Shown one piece after another: positions 9,211 to 18,319 of a stretch of 64,000 bases of DNA. Source of the stretch: J054 sp963850255 (GTDB lineage Bacteria; Pseudomonadota; Gammaproteobacteria; Steroidobacterales; GCA-2729495); the NCBI GenBank assembly GCA_963850255.1, contig CAWKLL010000049.1:1-64000 (forward strand), in the 5' to 3' direction. A program made the position numbers and the translations under genes. The first letter of the stretch is position 1. The number at the start of each line of letters is the position of its first letter. The notes beneath the pieces are model-generated. The model made no database searches, had not been told where the DNA came from, and worked only from the letters and a program-made list of their open reading frames with translations.

Positions 9211-10809
9211 TTGCAACAAGCAGATTATGATGTCCTGATTATCGGCGCCGGCCTTGGCGGCACGGCGCTGGCCCTGCACCTGGCTGACGCTGGCAAAAAG
9301 GTCGGCCTGCTGGCCAAGCGCGGACCTGCACAAAGTTCCAGCAATTGGGCCCAGGGCGGCATCGCCGCGGCCATGTCCAAGCAAGACTCAACTGCCGCGC
9401 ATGCCGCCGACACGCTGGCCGCAGGCGGCGGACTCTGCCACGCCGATACGGTTGAACTGGTCACCAGCCGGGCACCCGAATGGGTACGCTGGTTACAAAA
9501 GGCCGGCGTGGACTTCACGCAAACCGACGGTGAGCTGCACCTCACCCATGAAGGCGGCCACAGCCATCGCCGCGTGGTGCATGCGGCAGACGCTACCGGT
9601 AAGGCCGTCATGGACGTGATGATGGCCAAAGTCCTTGCCCATCCGGGCATCGATGTACAGACCGAGCTGCTGGCGATAGACCTGATTACCACGCGGAAGA
9701 TCGAACGCACGGACGAAAACCGCGTGCTCGGCGCCTATGTACTGGACCGTAAAGCCGGTGAGGTACGCACGCTGTCCGCACGCGCCGTGGTATTGGCCAC
9801 GGGCGGCGCCTCGAAGATTTATCTTTACACCACCAACCCCGACACCTCGACGGGCGATGGCATTGCCATGGCCTGGCGGGCGGGCTGCCGTGTCGCGAAC
9901 CTGGAATTTGTACAGTTTCACCCCACGGCCCTGTATCACCCCATGGCCAAGGCGGTACTGATTTCAGAAGCGCTGCGCGGCGAAGGCGGCCTGCTGGTGC
10001 TGCCTGACGGCCGGCGATTCATGCCCGATCACGATGAGCGCGCAGAGCTCGCGCCCCGTGACCTGGTAGCGCGGGCCATCGACTTTGAAATGAAGCGCGG
10101 CGGTTTCGACAGCGTGTACCTGGATATCAGTCACAAGCCGGCCGAAGAAATCCGCGAGTATTTTCCCAACATCAGCCGTCGCTGCCTGGAGTTTGGTATC
10201 GACATCACCCAACAACGTATCCCGGTAGTGCCGGCCGCGCACTACAGCTGCGGCGGTATCGTCACGGACCTGGACGCGGCCACGGACGTCGATGGTCTGT
10301 TCGCAGTGGGTGAAAGCACCTGCACCGGGCTGCACGGCGCCAACCGGCTGGCCAGCAATTCGCTACTGGAATGCCTGGTGTTTGCGGGCACCGCCCGCGA
10401 CCGGATCCTGGCCGACCTGCCGCGACTCGAACCCGCCGGCAAGCCGCTGCCGGCCTGGGATGAAAGCCGCGTGACAGATCCCGATGAGCTGGTGGTGGTT
10501 TCCCATAACTGGGATGAATTACGCCGCTTCATGTGGGACTACGTGGGCATTGTGCGCACCAACAAACGCCTGGAACGTGCGCGCCATCGCGTGCAATTGC
10601 TGCAGGAAGAAATCGCCGATTTTTACGGTAATTTCCGCGTCACCAACGATTTGATTGAATTGCGCAACCTGGCACTAGTGGCAGAGCTGACCATCAGCAG
10701 CGCACTGGCCCGCCAGGAAAGTCGCGGCCTGCATTTCAATCGTGACTACCCCGACATGCTGCCGGCGGAAGACGCCATCGATACGGTGCTGCACCCCGAG
10801 TGGCACTGA
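9211..10809 (+). CDS. nadB: L-aspartate oxidase NadB
   Basis: NadB is the FAD enzyme that oxidises L-aspartate to iminoaspartate for NadA. The frame begins at a TTG (9211); no ATG or GTG lies between the upstream in-frame region and the FAD motif DVLIIGAGLGGTALALHLA, so TTG is the likely start even though no clear Shine-Dalgarno is visible. Conserved family stretches include SSNWAQGGIAAA, EGGHSHRRVVHA, LATGGASKIYLYTTNP, EFVQFHPTAL, LISEALRGEGG, PAAHYSCGGI and GANRLASNSLLECLVF. The 532-residue length is typical. It overlaps nothing and is followed by a convergent gene 21 bp away. Confidence 0.96.
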   Translation: MQQADYDVLIIGAGLGGTALALHLADAGKKVGLLAKRGPAQSSSNWAQGGIAAAMSKQDSTAAHAADTLAAGGGLCHADTVELVTSRAPEWVRWLQKAGVDFTQTDGELHLTHEGGHSHRRVVHAADATGKAVMDVMMAKVLAHPGIDVQTELLAIDLITTRKIERTDENRVLGAYVLDRKAGEVRTLSARAVVLATGGASKIYLYTTNPDTSTGDGIAMAWRAGCRVANLEFVQFHPTALYHPMAKAVLISEALRGEGGLLVLPDGRRFMPDHDERAELAPRDLVARAIDFEMKRGGFDSVYLDISHKPAEEIREYFPNISRRCLEFGIDITQQRIPVVPAAHYSCGGIVTDLDAATDVDGLFAVGESTCTGLHGANRLASNSLLECLVFAGTARDRILADLPRLEPAGKPLPAWDESRVTDPDELVVVSHNWDELRRFMWDYVGIVRTNKRLERARHRVQLLQEEIADFYGNFRVTNDLIELRNLALVAELTISSALARQESRGLHFNRDYPDMLPAEDAIDTVLHPEWH

Positions 10810-10830
10810 CCCGGTCGGGCAACGCCGAAC

Positions 10831-12081
10831 TCAGCGCAACTCGCCAGAACCTGGCCGGATAATTGCCGCGCGACTGATGTCAGCCAGGCGGGGCGTACCG
10901 GCCAGCTGCATAATCCGGCGCAGTTCCGCGCGCAGTATCGCCAGGCTGCGCTCTACGCCATCCTGACCAAAGGCGCCCAGCCCCCAAAGATAGGGCCGGC
11001 CAATGCAAACCGCACGCGCGCCCAGGGCCAGCGCCTTGAAGATATCGGTACCGCGACGAATTCCGCCATCCAGCAGCACCGGCAAATCACCGGCGCCGGC
11101 GAGAACCTCAGGCAGGGATTCCAGCGTACCCCGGCCACTCTCTTCCTGGCGGCCGCCGTGATTGGAAACGATCAGGCCATCCACGCCTGCCGCAGCGGCC
11201 AGTTCCGCATCCTCGCGCGTAACAATGCCCTTGAGGACAATCCGCATCGGGGTATGCGAGCGCAGCCAGTCGACGATGGCCCAGCTCATACTCGGATCAC
11301 CGATGCGCGGCGGACCGTCGAAGTCAGCGAAATTACCCAGCTTCAGCTGCGGTCTACCGCCGCCGCGGGCAAACCACCGCTCGGCTTCGCGATTACCGCG
11401 CGCGGCCGAATCGACGGTTAACACCACCGTGCCACAGCCGGCAGCCGCTGCTTTATCCAGCAGATGGCTCATCAAACGTTGATCAGGCGATGCATACAGC
11501 TGGAACCACAGCGGCGAGGTGGTCGCTGCGGCAATCTCCGTAATGCTGGCGCTGCTCACCGTGGAACTGATCATCAGATGCTTGCGCTTGCTGGCGGCAC
11601 GCGCACTGGCCAGCTCCGCATCGGCGTGGATCGAACCCTGATTGCCCACCGGCGCCAGCAGGATGGGATTGTCCAGTTGCTCGCCGAGCAGTTGCAGTGA
11701 GGTATCTACGCGGCTGACGTCAACCAGTCGCCGGGCACGAATTTGCCAGGCCTGGTAAGCCTCGCGATTGGCCGCCAACGTGTGACCGTCATCAGCGCCG
11801 TTGACGATGAAATGCCAGGTCGGCAAATCGAGCCGTTGCTGCGCCACCGCCTTGAGCTGAGCAATATCCAGCGCACGGCTGGCCGAATCGGGGATGGCCA
11901 GTTCCGGACGGGCCGACAAGTTCGCCGGCCAGCCGGCCAGCAGACCCGCCGAGCCGGCTGCCAGCGGTGAAGCGGCCAGAAAACCCAGGAAGCGGCGCCG
12001 CGCAGCGTCCACATCATGATCTTCAGCCGATGCCCTGGCGGCAACGATGGACTTACTTCGCCTTTCGGTCGCGCGCTGCAT
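10831..12081 (-). CDS. Exported FMN-dependent alpha-hydroxy-acid oxidase/dehydrogenase
   Basis: The protein belongs to the glycolate oxidase/lactate dehydrogenase (LldD-like) family. FMN-barrel motifs are visible: LLAPVGNQGSIHADAE, WFQLYASPD, IVLKGIVTREDA (the Lys that contacts FMN), VSNHGGRQ (catalytic His plus Arg), VLLDGGIRRGTDI and ALGARAVCIGRPY. Near the N-terminus, AARRRFLGFLAAS followed by an Ala/Gly-rich stretch is a twin-arginine export signal. The start at 12081 gives a 29-residue overlap-coupled leader; an upstream in-frame start at 12135 and internal GTG starts closer to the RRR are possible. It overlaps the NTF2-like gene by about 29 bp, so the two are one operon. The 2-hydroxy acid substrate is unknown. 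Confidence 0.85.
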   Translation of the reverse strand: MQRATERRSKSIVAARASAEDHDVDAARRRFLGFLAASPLAAGSAGLLAGWPANLSARPELAIPDSASRALDIAQLKAVAQQRLDLPTWHFIVNGADDGHTLAANREAYQAWQIRARRLVDVSRVDTSLQLLGEQLDNPILLAPVGNQGSIHADAELASARAASKRKHLMISSTVSSASITEIAAATTSPLWFQLYASPDQRLMSHLLDKAAAAGCGTVVLTVDSAARGNREAERWFARGGGRPQLKLGNFADFDGPPRIGDPSMSWAIVDWLRSHTPMRIVLKGIVTREDAELAAAAGVDGLIVSNHGGRQEESGRGTLESLPEVLAGAGDLPVLLDGGIRRGTDIFKALALGARAVCIGRPYLWGLGAFGQDGVERSLAILRAELRRIMQLAGTPRLADISRAAIIRPGSGELR

Positions 12082-12703
12082 CAACACTGTCCTGAAATTC
12101 CGGTGTGACGATCTTTTCGCGCAGCGAACGCACATAGGTATCCGGACCTAACGGGCACTGCGCATAAAGGATGTGACGCCAGCCATCGGGCTTTTTGCGA
12201 AAAATCGCCAGGCAGCGATCGAAACCCGCCGTGGGCGCCGACGGCGGGCCGACACCCAGGGCTATTTCATAAAAATGATCGAAAATAGCCAGGGTCAGAT
12301 CATCGGCCAGTGGCTTCACCTTGAGGTTGGAAAACTCCCAGCGGAAGGCATCCAGCACCTTGCGGCCGGGATTCCAATAGCGCTCGATTTCCGGCCAGGA
12401 ATAGAACGGCTCGGCGATTTCCTCCGGCACGTACCAGGGCTCCGCATCATCGGCATCCCAGACTTCCTTCAGGCGGCCGAAATCCTGGCTATTCCAGATT
12501 TCCTCGGTCTGCTGAAGCACGGCCTGAATTTCGCGGAATAGCGGCGTTTGCTTTTCCACCGGCACCGGCCGGCCCGGATTGCGACGCTGACCCACATGGG
12601 CGCCGGCCTGCGCGCCCTGCATGGCGCCCATCCCGCCCAGCGCCAGCAGCACGCCCAGCAGGGCTCGCCGATCGCTGCTTGTATCCTCGTTTTGCTGGTC
12701 CAT
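12053..12703 (-). CDS. Exported NTF2/SnoaL-like protein
   Basis: This 216-residue protein has an N-terminal export signal (DRRALLGVLLALGGMG followed by an AQAGA cleavage region; the RR pair suggests Tat). It is followed by an alpha+beta domain of about 130 residues of the NTF2/SnoaL cone type (EIWNSQDFGRLKEVWD...EIERYWNPGRKVLDAF...GWRHILYAQCPLGP). Such domains bind small ligands or act as isomerases, hydrolases or association modules. The family assignment rests on overall pattern, not on a decisive motif. The gene's 3' end overlaps the hydroxy-acid oxidase start, so it may supply an accessory or binding function to that enzyme. Confidence 0.7.
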   Translation of the reverse strand: MDQQNEDTSSDRRALLGVLLALGGMGAMQGAQAGAHVGQRRNPGRPVPVEKQTPLFREIQAVLQQTEEIWNSQDFGRLKEVWDADDAEPWYVPEEIAEPFYSWPEIERYWNPGRKVLDAFRWEFSNLKVKPLADDLTLAIFDHFYEIALGVGPPSAPTAGFDRCLAIFRKKPDGWRHILYAQCPLGPDTYVRSLREKIVTPEFQDSVDAARDRKAK

Positions 12704-12975
12704 TGCTTACCCCCGATTGGCCCTGATTGATGCCTGAGAACACAATTTTCTGCGCATATGTAATAGCGTATTCAAAGGCTTGTGAAGTTTCTTTAAAATA
12801 GGCCTAAGACCGGGGCATGTCTGTCACCCTGATGAGGGCGGCATACCGGTCTGTGGCGAGTACCAATCCAAACTACAATCTCGCCCGGAAACTGTCGACC
12901 AGACAGGCGCAGCCGTCCGGCTTGCGGCCTGTAATAGGCGACAATGAATAACGCCAGCCCAGGAGCAGCGAACGC

Positions 12976-15699
12976 ATGGCAACCCGACGCGCAGACTTGA
13001 TCGCCCAGCAGGATGAAGAACTGGGTGAATGGCTGGAATCCATGGAATCACTGCTGCAGGCAGATGGCCCGGACCGCGCCAAGGCGATTTTCCGCGCCCT
13101 GCGCGATTACCTCAGCGACGAGAATGTCATTCTCGAAGATGCCACCCTGAATACCCCCTACCGGAATACCATTCCGGTAGCGCAGCAGCCGGCCTACCCG
13201 GGCTCTATTGATCTGGAACAGCGCATCGAGAAACATCCTGCGCTGGAACGCCATGGCCATGGTGCTGCAGCGCACGACAGCGGCACCGGGCGTCGGCGGC
13301 CATATCGCCACCTACGCCTCGGCCGCCACCATGATGGAGGTCGGCTTCAATCACTTCTTCCGCAGCCAGGGACGACAGACTACGGCGGCGACCTGGTCAT
13401 GCATCCAGCCTCACGCGGCGCCGGGTGTCTATGCCCGGGCCTTCCTGGAAGGCCGCCTGAGCGAGACACAGCTGCGACAACTTCCGCCGCGAGCTGCAGC
13501 CTGGCGGCGGCCTCTCTTCGTACCCGCACCCGCGCACCATGCCGGACTTCTGGCAGGTGCCGTCGCGCCTCCATGGGCCTGTCGACGCCGACGCGCCATC
13601 TACCAGGCGCGCTTTGCCAAGTACCTGGAAAACCGCGGTCTGAAGCCGGACAACGGCGGCAAGGTCTGGTGCTTTATCGGCGACGGCGAAGTCCGACGAG
13701 CCGGAGGTGCTCGGCACCATCAACATCGCCGCCCGCGAGAAGCTCGGACAATCTGATCCTGGTGGTGAACTGCAATCTGCAGCGCCTCGACGGCCCGGTG
13801 CGCGGCAACGGCAAGATCATCCAGGAACTGGAGCGCAGCTTCCGCGGCGCCGACTGGAACGTGATCAAGGTGATCTGGGGCGGCGGCTGGGACGCGCTGT
13901 TCGCCCGCGATCACGGACGGCGTGCTGCAGGAACGCATGGAGCAGGCCGTCGACGGCGACTACCAGATGTACTCCGTGGTCCAGCGCCGAGGAGGTGCGC
14001 GCGCCACTGGGTCGGCGACAACGCAGAAGCTGGCCGACATCATGAACATTCTGACGGACGAGGAGATTCGCGAGATCAAGCGCGGCGGCCAGGATCCGAA
14101 GAAGATCTACGCCGCCTTCCAGCGCGCCGTGCAGCCCAGCGACCGGCCCACGGTGATTCTGATCAAGACCGTCAAGGGCTACGGCATGCAGGGCAGGACA
14201 GGGCCAGAACACCGTGCACCAGAAGAAGAAGCTGAGTCGTCGAGGAGCGTCATCGACTCGCGCAGCGACTGCGGCATCCCGCTGAGCGACGAAGCCGATC
14301 GCGACGCGCGGACTTCTACCGCCCGGCCGACGACAGCCCGGAGCTGCGCTACCTGCACGAGCACCGGCGAGCGCTCGGCGGCACCTGCCCGCGCGCAAGG
14401 TGCACTGCCAGGCGCTGCCGGCGCCCGGCTTCGACGTGTTCGAGGACCAGCTGAAGGGCTCCGGCGAACGCGACCTGTCCACCACCATGGCCGTGGTGCG
14501 CATGCTGTCCAAGCTGCTGCGATCACAAGGAGCTCGGCCGCTACGTCGTGCCCATCGTGCCGGACGAGGCGCGCACCTTCGGCCTGGAGGCGCTGTTCCG
14601 CAAGGCCGGCATCTACTCGGCCGAAGGCCAGCAGTACACGCCGGTGGATGGCGCCACCCTGCTGCCCTATCGGGAAGCGCGAGGACGGCCAGATCCTGCA
14701 GGAAGGCATCTGCGAGACCGGCGCCATGGCGTCGTTCCTCGCTGCGGGCACGGCCTACGCGGTGCACGGCGTGCCGACGATTCCGTTCTACCTCTTCTAT
14801 TCGATCTTCGGCTTCCAGCGGGTCGGCGACATGATCTGGGCCTGCGGCGACATGATGTGCCGCGGCTTCCTGCTCGGCGGCACGGCCGGGCGCACGACGC
14901 TCAACGGCGAAGGCCTGCAGCACCAGGACGGTCATTCCCAGGTGGTGGCCAACACCGTGCCCAACCTGAAGAGCTACGACCCGGCCTTCGCCTACGAACT
15001 CGCCATCATCGTGCGCGACGGCATCCGGCGGATGTACACCGAGCAGGAGAAGATCTTCTACTACATCACCGTCTACAACGAGAACTACCCGATGCCGGCG
15101 ATGCCCGAGACGGCGTGGAAGAAGGCGTCCTGCGCGGCATGTACTGCTTCGCGCGCTCGACACCGACAGCGAGAGCCAGGCCGCAAGGTGAACCTGTTCG
15201 GCAGCGGCTCGATCATGATGCAGGTGCTGGAAGCCCGCGATCTGCTGGAGGCACGCGGGCGTGGCGACCGATGTCTGGAGCGTCACCAGCTACAACGAGC
15301 TGTACCGCGACGCCATGGACTGCGAGCGCTGGAACCGTCTGCACCCGGACGCGAGCCCCGACAGCCCTACGTGCGCAGGTTCTGGCAGACGAACAGGGCG
15401 TGTTCGTCGCCGCGTCGGACTACATGAAGGCGCTGCCGCTGAGCATCGCGCCCTGGATACCCGGCCGCTACACGGTGCTCGGCACCGACGGTTACGGCCT
15501 CAGCGAATCGCGCCCCGACCTGCGCGCCTGGTTCGAAGTCAGCGCCGAGTACATTGCCTACGCGGCGCTGGCAGCTCTGGCAGAAAACGGCGCCGTTAGC
15601 GCTGACGAATTGGCCAAGGCGGCCAAAGAGCTGAACATCGATGCCGGCAAGCCGAACCCCGCGCTGGCAGGACCGGCGCAGGCGCAGTCAAAGAGCTGA
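12976..15699 (+). pseudogene. aceE: Pyruvate dehydrogenase E1 component AceE, full length but many frameshifts
   Basis: Summed over its three frames the region encodes essentially the whole homodimeric E1 (about 900 residues). It has an ATG at 12976 with AGGAG at 12961-12965, and the native C-terminus ...LNIDAGKPNPALAGPA. Conserved AceE stretches occur in order but in alternating frames: NTIPVAQQPAYPG, GGHIATYASAAT, GVYARAFLEGRL, NCNLQRLDGPVRGNGKIIQELE, GGQDPKKIYAAF, VPDEARTFGLEALFRKAGIYS, IPFYLFYSIFGFQRVGDMIWA, GRTTLNGEGLQHQDGHSQ. At least a dozen single-base shifts lie between 13230 and about 15370, nearly all resolvable as one extra base (for example near 13231, 13474, 13564, 13747, 13916). 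Because no conserved residue is lost, sequence error is more likely than decay. AceE would decarboxylate pyruvate and acetylate the E2 lipoyl domain. No aceF or lpd follows it. Confidence 0.93.
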
Positions 15700-15727
15700 A
15701 TTTACGGTCGGATCAAGGGCGGAAAAA

Positions 15728-15753
15728 AAAGCCCGCCTGTGAGGCGGGCTTTG
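15728..15753 (+). terminator. Intrinsic terminator downstream of aceE
   Basis: AAAGCCCGCC-TGTGA-GGCGGGCTTT forms a stable stem about 30 bases after the aceE stop codon. The A-run before and short T-run after make it usable in both directions. Confidence 0.75.
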
Positions 15754-15885
15754 GCCGCCCTGGCGGACTCAGGCATTGTGAAGGCCAAGGAACTGGCGGA
15801 ATGCGCGCAAGCCTGGCAGATCAGGCAGGACAAGCCGGATCCGGCTTATGCCGGACCGGCAACTCGAAAGGCCGGGGAATGCTGA
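15754..15885 (+). pseudogene. Remnant of a second AceE C-terminus
   Basis: Reading from 15754 gives about 43 residues ending at TGA 15883-15885. They align without gaps to the AceE tail just upstream: ALADSGIVKAKELAE against ALAENGAVSADELAK, then DKPDPAYAGPA against GKPNPALAGPA. It has no start codon or ribosome site and sits behind the aceE terminator. It is therefore the relic of a duplicated or displaced aceE copy. Its last bases (CCGGGGAATGCTGA) recur at 17191, inside the next tandem repeat copy. Confidence 0.75.
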
Positions 15886-15910
15886 CTGCCCCGACCCGGG
15901 AATAAGGGCA

Positions 15911-15938
15911 AAAAAAGCCCCGCTATGCGGGGCTTTTT
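15911..15938 (-). terminator. Intrinsic terminator after the first sorting-signal gene
   Basis: GCCCCGC-TAT-GCGGGGC with A-runs on one side and T-runs on the other lies 23 bases beyond the stop of the leftward gene ending at 15961. It is symmetric and can act on both strands. Confidence 0.85.
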
Positions 15939-15960
15939 CATCTCTTTACCGTAAAACTGA

Positions 15961-16701
15961 TCAGACGGTGCGGCGCCTCACCCAGGCCAGCAGGCCCAGG
16001 GCCGATCCAAACAGCCAGACCGCCGCAGGAACCGGCACAACCGCTGCAGTAAATGTCAGCTTCTTCTGAATGAACGCCCGTTCGCCGTCGGCATCCGTAT
16101 CCGCCAGCAGGGTGTTCTGGATCAACACTTGAATGTCTTGCGCATTTTCCAGGAGTGCACTCGGATTAATGCCGGCGCTCAGGGACCAAATGACGGGAGA
16201 GCTGCCAGTATCAGCCGTCGCGTCAAAGGAATCGCTGTCCGTTATGGTGTCGGGAAACAGTCCGGTGAAACTATTCTCGGTGCCAAACAGCACCAGATCA
16301 GCAGCCACCCGATCGCCCGTCTCGATCTCGTAGTCGCCCAGTTCCAGCACCTGCAGCAGCACAATGGCACTGGCGCCATCGTTTGCAAAGACGCGATCAA
16401 ATTGGAACGTGGCATTGGTCGTCACGCTGCCGCCGATGCCACTCAAACCGTTCAAAGACTCAGCGATAAAGGCGTCCGGATCAAACTCCAAAGTATCCGT
16501 GCCAGCAATCAGATCCGGATCCCCGAAAAGCGCCACCGCTCCCTGGTCGATTTCATACTGGTAGCTAACCGTCGGGCCAACCAGCGTACAGGTGGTTCCC
16601 GTGAGAGTGCCGCTGCAGCCTGCGGCACTAGCAGCGGGCGCAAAACCGGCGAGCAGCAGCATACCGAGTGAGCTAGTCAAAAACAGGCGTTTTACCGTCA
16701 T
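15961..16701 (-). CDS. Exported protein with VPVPA/PEP-CTERM-type sorting signal (copy A)
   Basis: This 246-residue protein has a Sec signal peptide (KRLFLTSSLGMLLLAGFAPAASA). The central domain of about 190 residues is acidic, probably beta-rich and unrecognised, beginning with two Cys (GCSGTLTGTTC). The C-terminus reads VPVPAAVWLFGSALGLLAWVRRR, the proteobacterial VPLPA/PEP-CTERM motif, hydrophobic helix and Arg cluster that an exosortase/EpsH-type enzyme cleaves. It is probably exported and attached with the extracellular polysaccharide system. It is about 85-90% identical to the neighbouring copy at 17282-18025. Many differences are amino-acid changing but the frame is intact, so both copies may be expressed. 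No exosortase gene is in the window. Confidence 0.88.
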   Translation of the reverse strand: MTVKRLFLTSSLGMLLLAGFAPAASAAGCSGTLTGTTCTLVGPTVSYQYEIDQGAVALFGDPDLIAGTDTLEFDPDAFIAESLNGLSGIGGSVTTNATFQFDRVFANDGASAIVLLQVLELGDYEIETGDRVAADLVLFGTENSFTGLFPDTITDSDSFDATADTGSSPVIWSLSAGINPSALLENAQDIQVLIQNTLLADTDADGERAFIQKKLTFTAAVVPVPAAVWLFGSALGLLAWVRRRTV

Positions 16702-16990
16702 GGTCGTATTCCCCTTTGTCGAGCCAGTATGACGATTGAAACGTCTCCGGCTCTCTCCAGGCTGGCACTCTGCTTCCCAACAGGTATCAGCATTGGCGTG
16801 GTTTTTAATGTCGGACGACCAGAAGATTGCGTCATCGGATCGTTGTTACTGCTAATCATAGCAACTATTGGCGCTGAAGACCACGGCGGGCGGGGATCTT
16901 GGCGATAATAGCCAGGCTTGATCATGGGCAGCTGTGGCCAGCAAATCCCGCCGGAAAATCATAAAAAAACTAGTGGTTTATGCTTGGTTC

Positions 16991-17163
16991 ATGAAAATTC
17001 GCATTACCCTAAGACGCTCTGTCCTCTATGTCCCGGGCAATAATGCCAGGGCCCTGGAGAAGGCCGCAGCCTCCCTGCCGATGCCCTGATCCTGGACCTG
17101 GAGGATGCGGTGAGCCCGGCCGCCAAGGCAGACGCGCGGCAGGCTGTCTGCGCCGCCGCGGGC
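16991..17163 (+). pseudogene. Truncated 5' fragment of the CitE-like lyase gene
   Basis: The sequence matches the first 170 bp of the intact gene at 18320, including MKIRI, RRSVLYVPGNNARALEK and the upstream 50 bp. It then carries a small deletion (AAASLPMP-stop instead of ARTLAADAL), which shifts the frame, and loses similarity at about 17163. The duplicated 17191 unit is joined directly after it. It cannot encode a functional lyase. Confidence 0.85.
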
Positions 17164-17229
17164 AGCCTGCCGGTCCGACAACGCATTAGACCGGGGAATG
17201 CTGAGCCGCCCCGACCCGGGAATAAGGGC

Positions 17230-17257
17230 AAAAAAAAGCCCCGCTATGCGGGGCTTT
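17230..17257 (-). terminator. Intrinsic terminator after the second sorting-signal gene
   Basis: This is the duplicate of the 15911 hairpin (GCCCCGC-TAT-GCGGGGC with flanking A- and T-runs), with one additional A. It lies 25 bases past the stop of the leftward gene ending at 17282. Confidence 0.85.
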
Positions 17258-17281
17258 TTCATCTCTTTACCGTAAAACTGA

Positions 17282-18025
17282 TCAGACGGTGCGGCGCCTC
17301 ACCCAGGCCAGCAGGCCCAGGGCCGATCCAAACAGCCAGACCGCCGCAGGAACCGGAACAACCGCTGCAGCAAATGTCAGCTTCTTCTGAATGAATGCCC
17401 GTTCGCCGTCGGCATCCGTATCCGCCAAAAGGATGTTCTGGATCAACACGCGAATGTCTTGCGCATTTTCCAGGCTCGCACTGGGATCAATGCCAGCGAT
17501 CAGGGACCAATTGACGGGAGAGCCGCCAGTATCGGCCGTCGCGTCAAAGGAATCGCTGTCCGTTATGGTGTCGGCAGACGGTCCGGTGAAAATATTCTCG
17601 GTGCCAAACAGCACCAGATCAGAAGCCACCCGATCGCCCGTCTCGATCTCGTAGTCGCCAAGTTCCAGCACCTGCAGCAGCATAATGGCGGTGGCGCCAT
17701 CGTTTGCAAAGACGCGATCAAATTGGAACGTGGCTGTGGTCGTCACGCTGCCGCCGATGCCACTCAAACCGTTCAAAGACTCAGCGATAAAGGCGTCCGG
17801 ATCAAACTCTATAGTATCCGTGCCAGCAATCAGATCCGGATCCCCGAAAAGCGCCACCGCTGCCTGGTCGATTTCATACTGGTAGCTAACCGTCGGGCCA
17901 ACTAGCGTACAGGTGGTGGTTCCCGTCAGAATTCCGCTGCAGCCTGCGGCATTGGCAGCAGGAGCAAAACCTGCCAGCAGCAGCATACCGAGTGAGCCAG
18001 TCAAAAACAGGCGTTTTGCCATCAT
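17282..18025 (-). CDS. Exported protein with VPVPA/PEP-CTERM-type sorting signal (copy B)
   Basis: This is the 247-residue paralogue of the 15961-16701 gene with the same architecture: a signal peptide ending around ANA, a GCSGILTG start, a central domain with YQYEIDQ, FDPDAFIAESLNGLSG, RVFANDGA and DADGERAFIQKKL, and the identical VPVPAAVWLFGS...RRR sorting tail. Differences concentrate in the middle (GLFPDTI versus GPSADTI, IWSLSAGINPSALL versus NWSLIAGIDPSASL). This indicates some divergence under constraint. Either of two adjacent Met codons can be the start. The function of the mature domain is unknown. Confidence 0.88.
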   Translation of the reverse strand: MMAKRLFLTGSLGMLLLAGFAPAANAAGCSGILTGTTTCTLVGPTVSYQYEIDQAAVALFGDPDLIAGTDTIEFDPDAFIAESLNGLSGIGGSVTTTATFQFDRVFANDGATAIMLLQVLELGDYEIETGDRVASDLVLFGTENIFTGPSADTITDSDSFDATADTGGSPVNWSLIAGIDPSASLENAQDIRVLIQNILLADTDADGERAFIQKKLTFAAAVVPVPAAVWLFGSALGLLAWVRRRTV

Positions 18026-18319
18026 GGTCGTATTCCCCTTTGTCGAGCCAGGCTGAAGACGATTGAAACGTCTCGAACTCTGTCCAGACTGGCACCCTGC
18101 TTCCCAACAGAGGTACCAGCGTTGGCACGTTTTTTAATTTAGGACGACCAGAAGATTGCGTCATCGGGTCGTTATTAACAGCCACTATAGCAACTACTGA
18201 CGCTGAACGCTATGCCGGGCGCGGGTCTTGACGATAATAGCCAGGCTTGATAATGGGCAGCTGTGGCCAGGAAATTCCCCCGGAAAATCATAAAAAAACT
18301 ATTGGTTTATGCTTGGTTC

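Noticed and set aside
13865..15286. Long open reading frame (473 codons) on the minus strand across aceE
   Set aside because: It is the mirror of GC-rich aceE codons; its translation is Arg/Ala/Gly/His-rich with no domain, whereas the plus strand shows clear AceE motifs in order.
13231..15370. Programmed ribosomal frameshifting in aceE
   Set aside because: There are a dozen or more shifts with no shared slippery sequence; programmed sites do not occur at this density.
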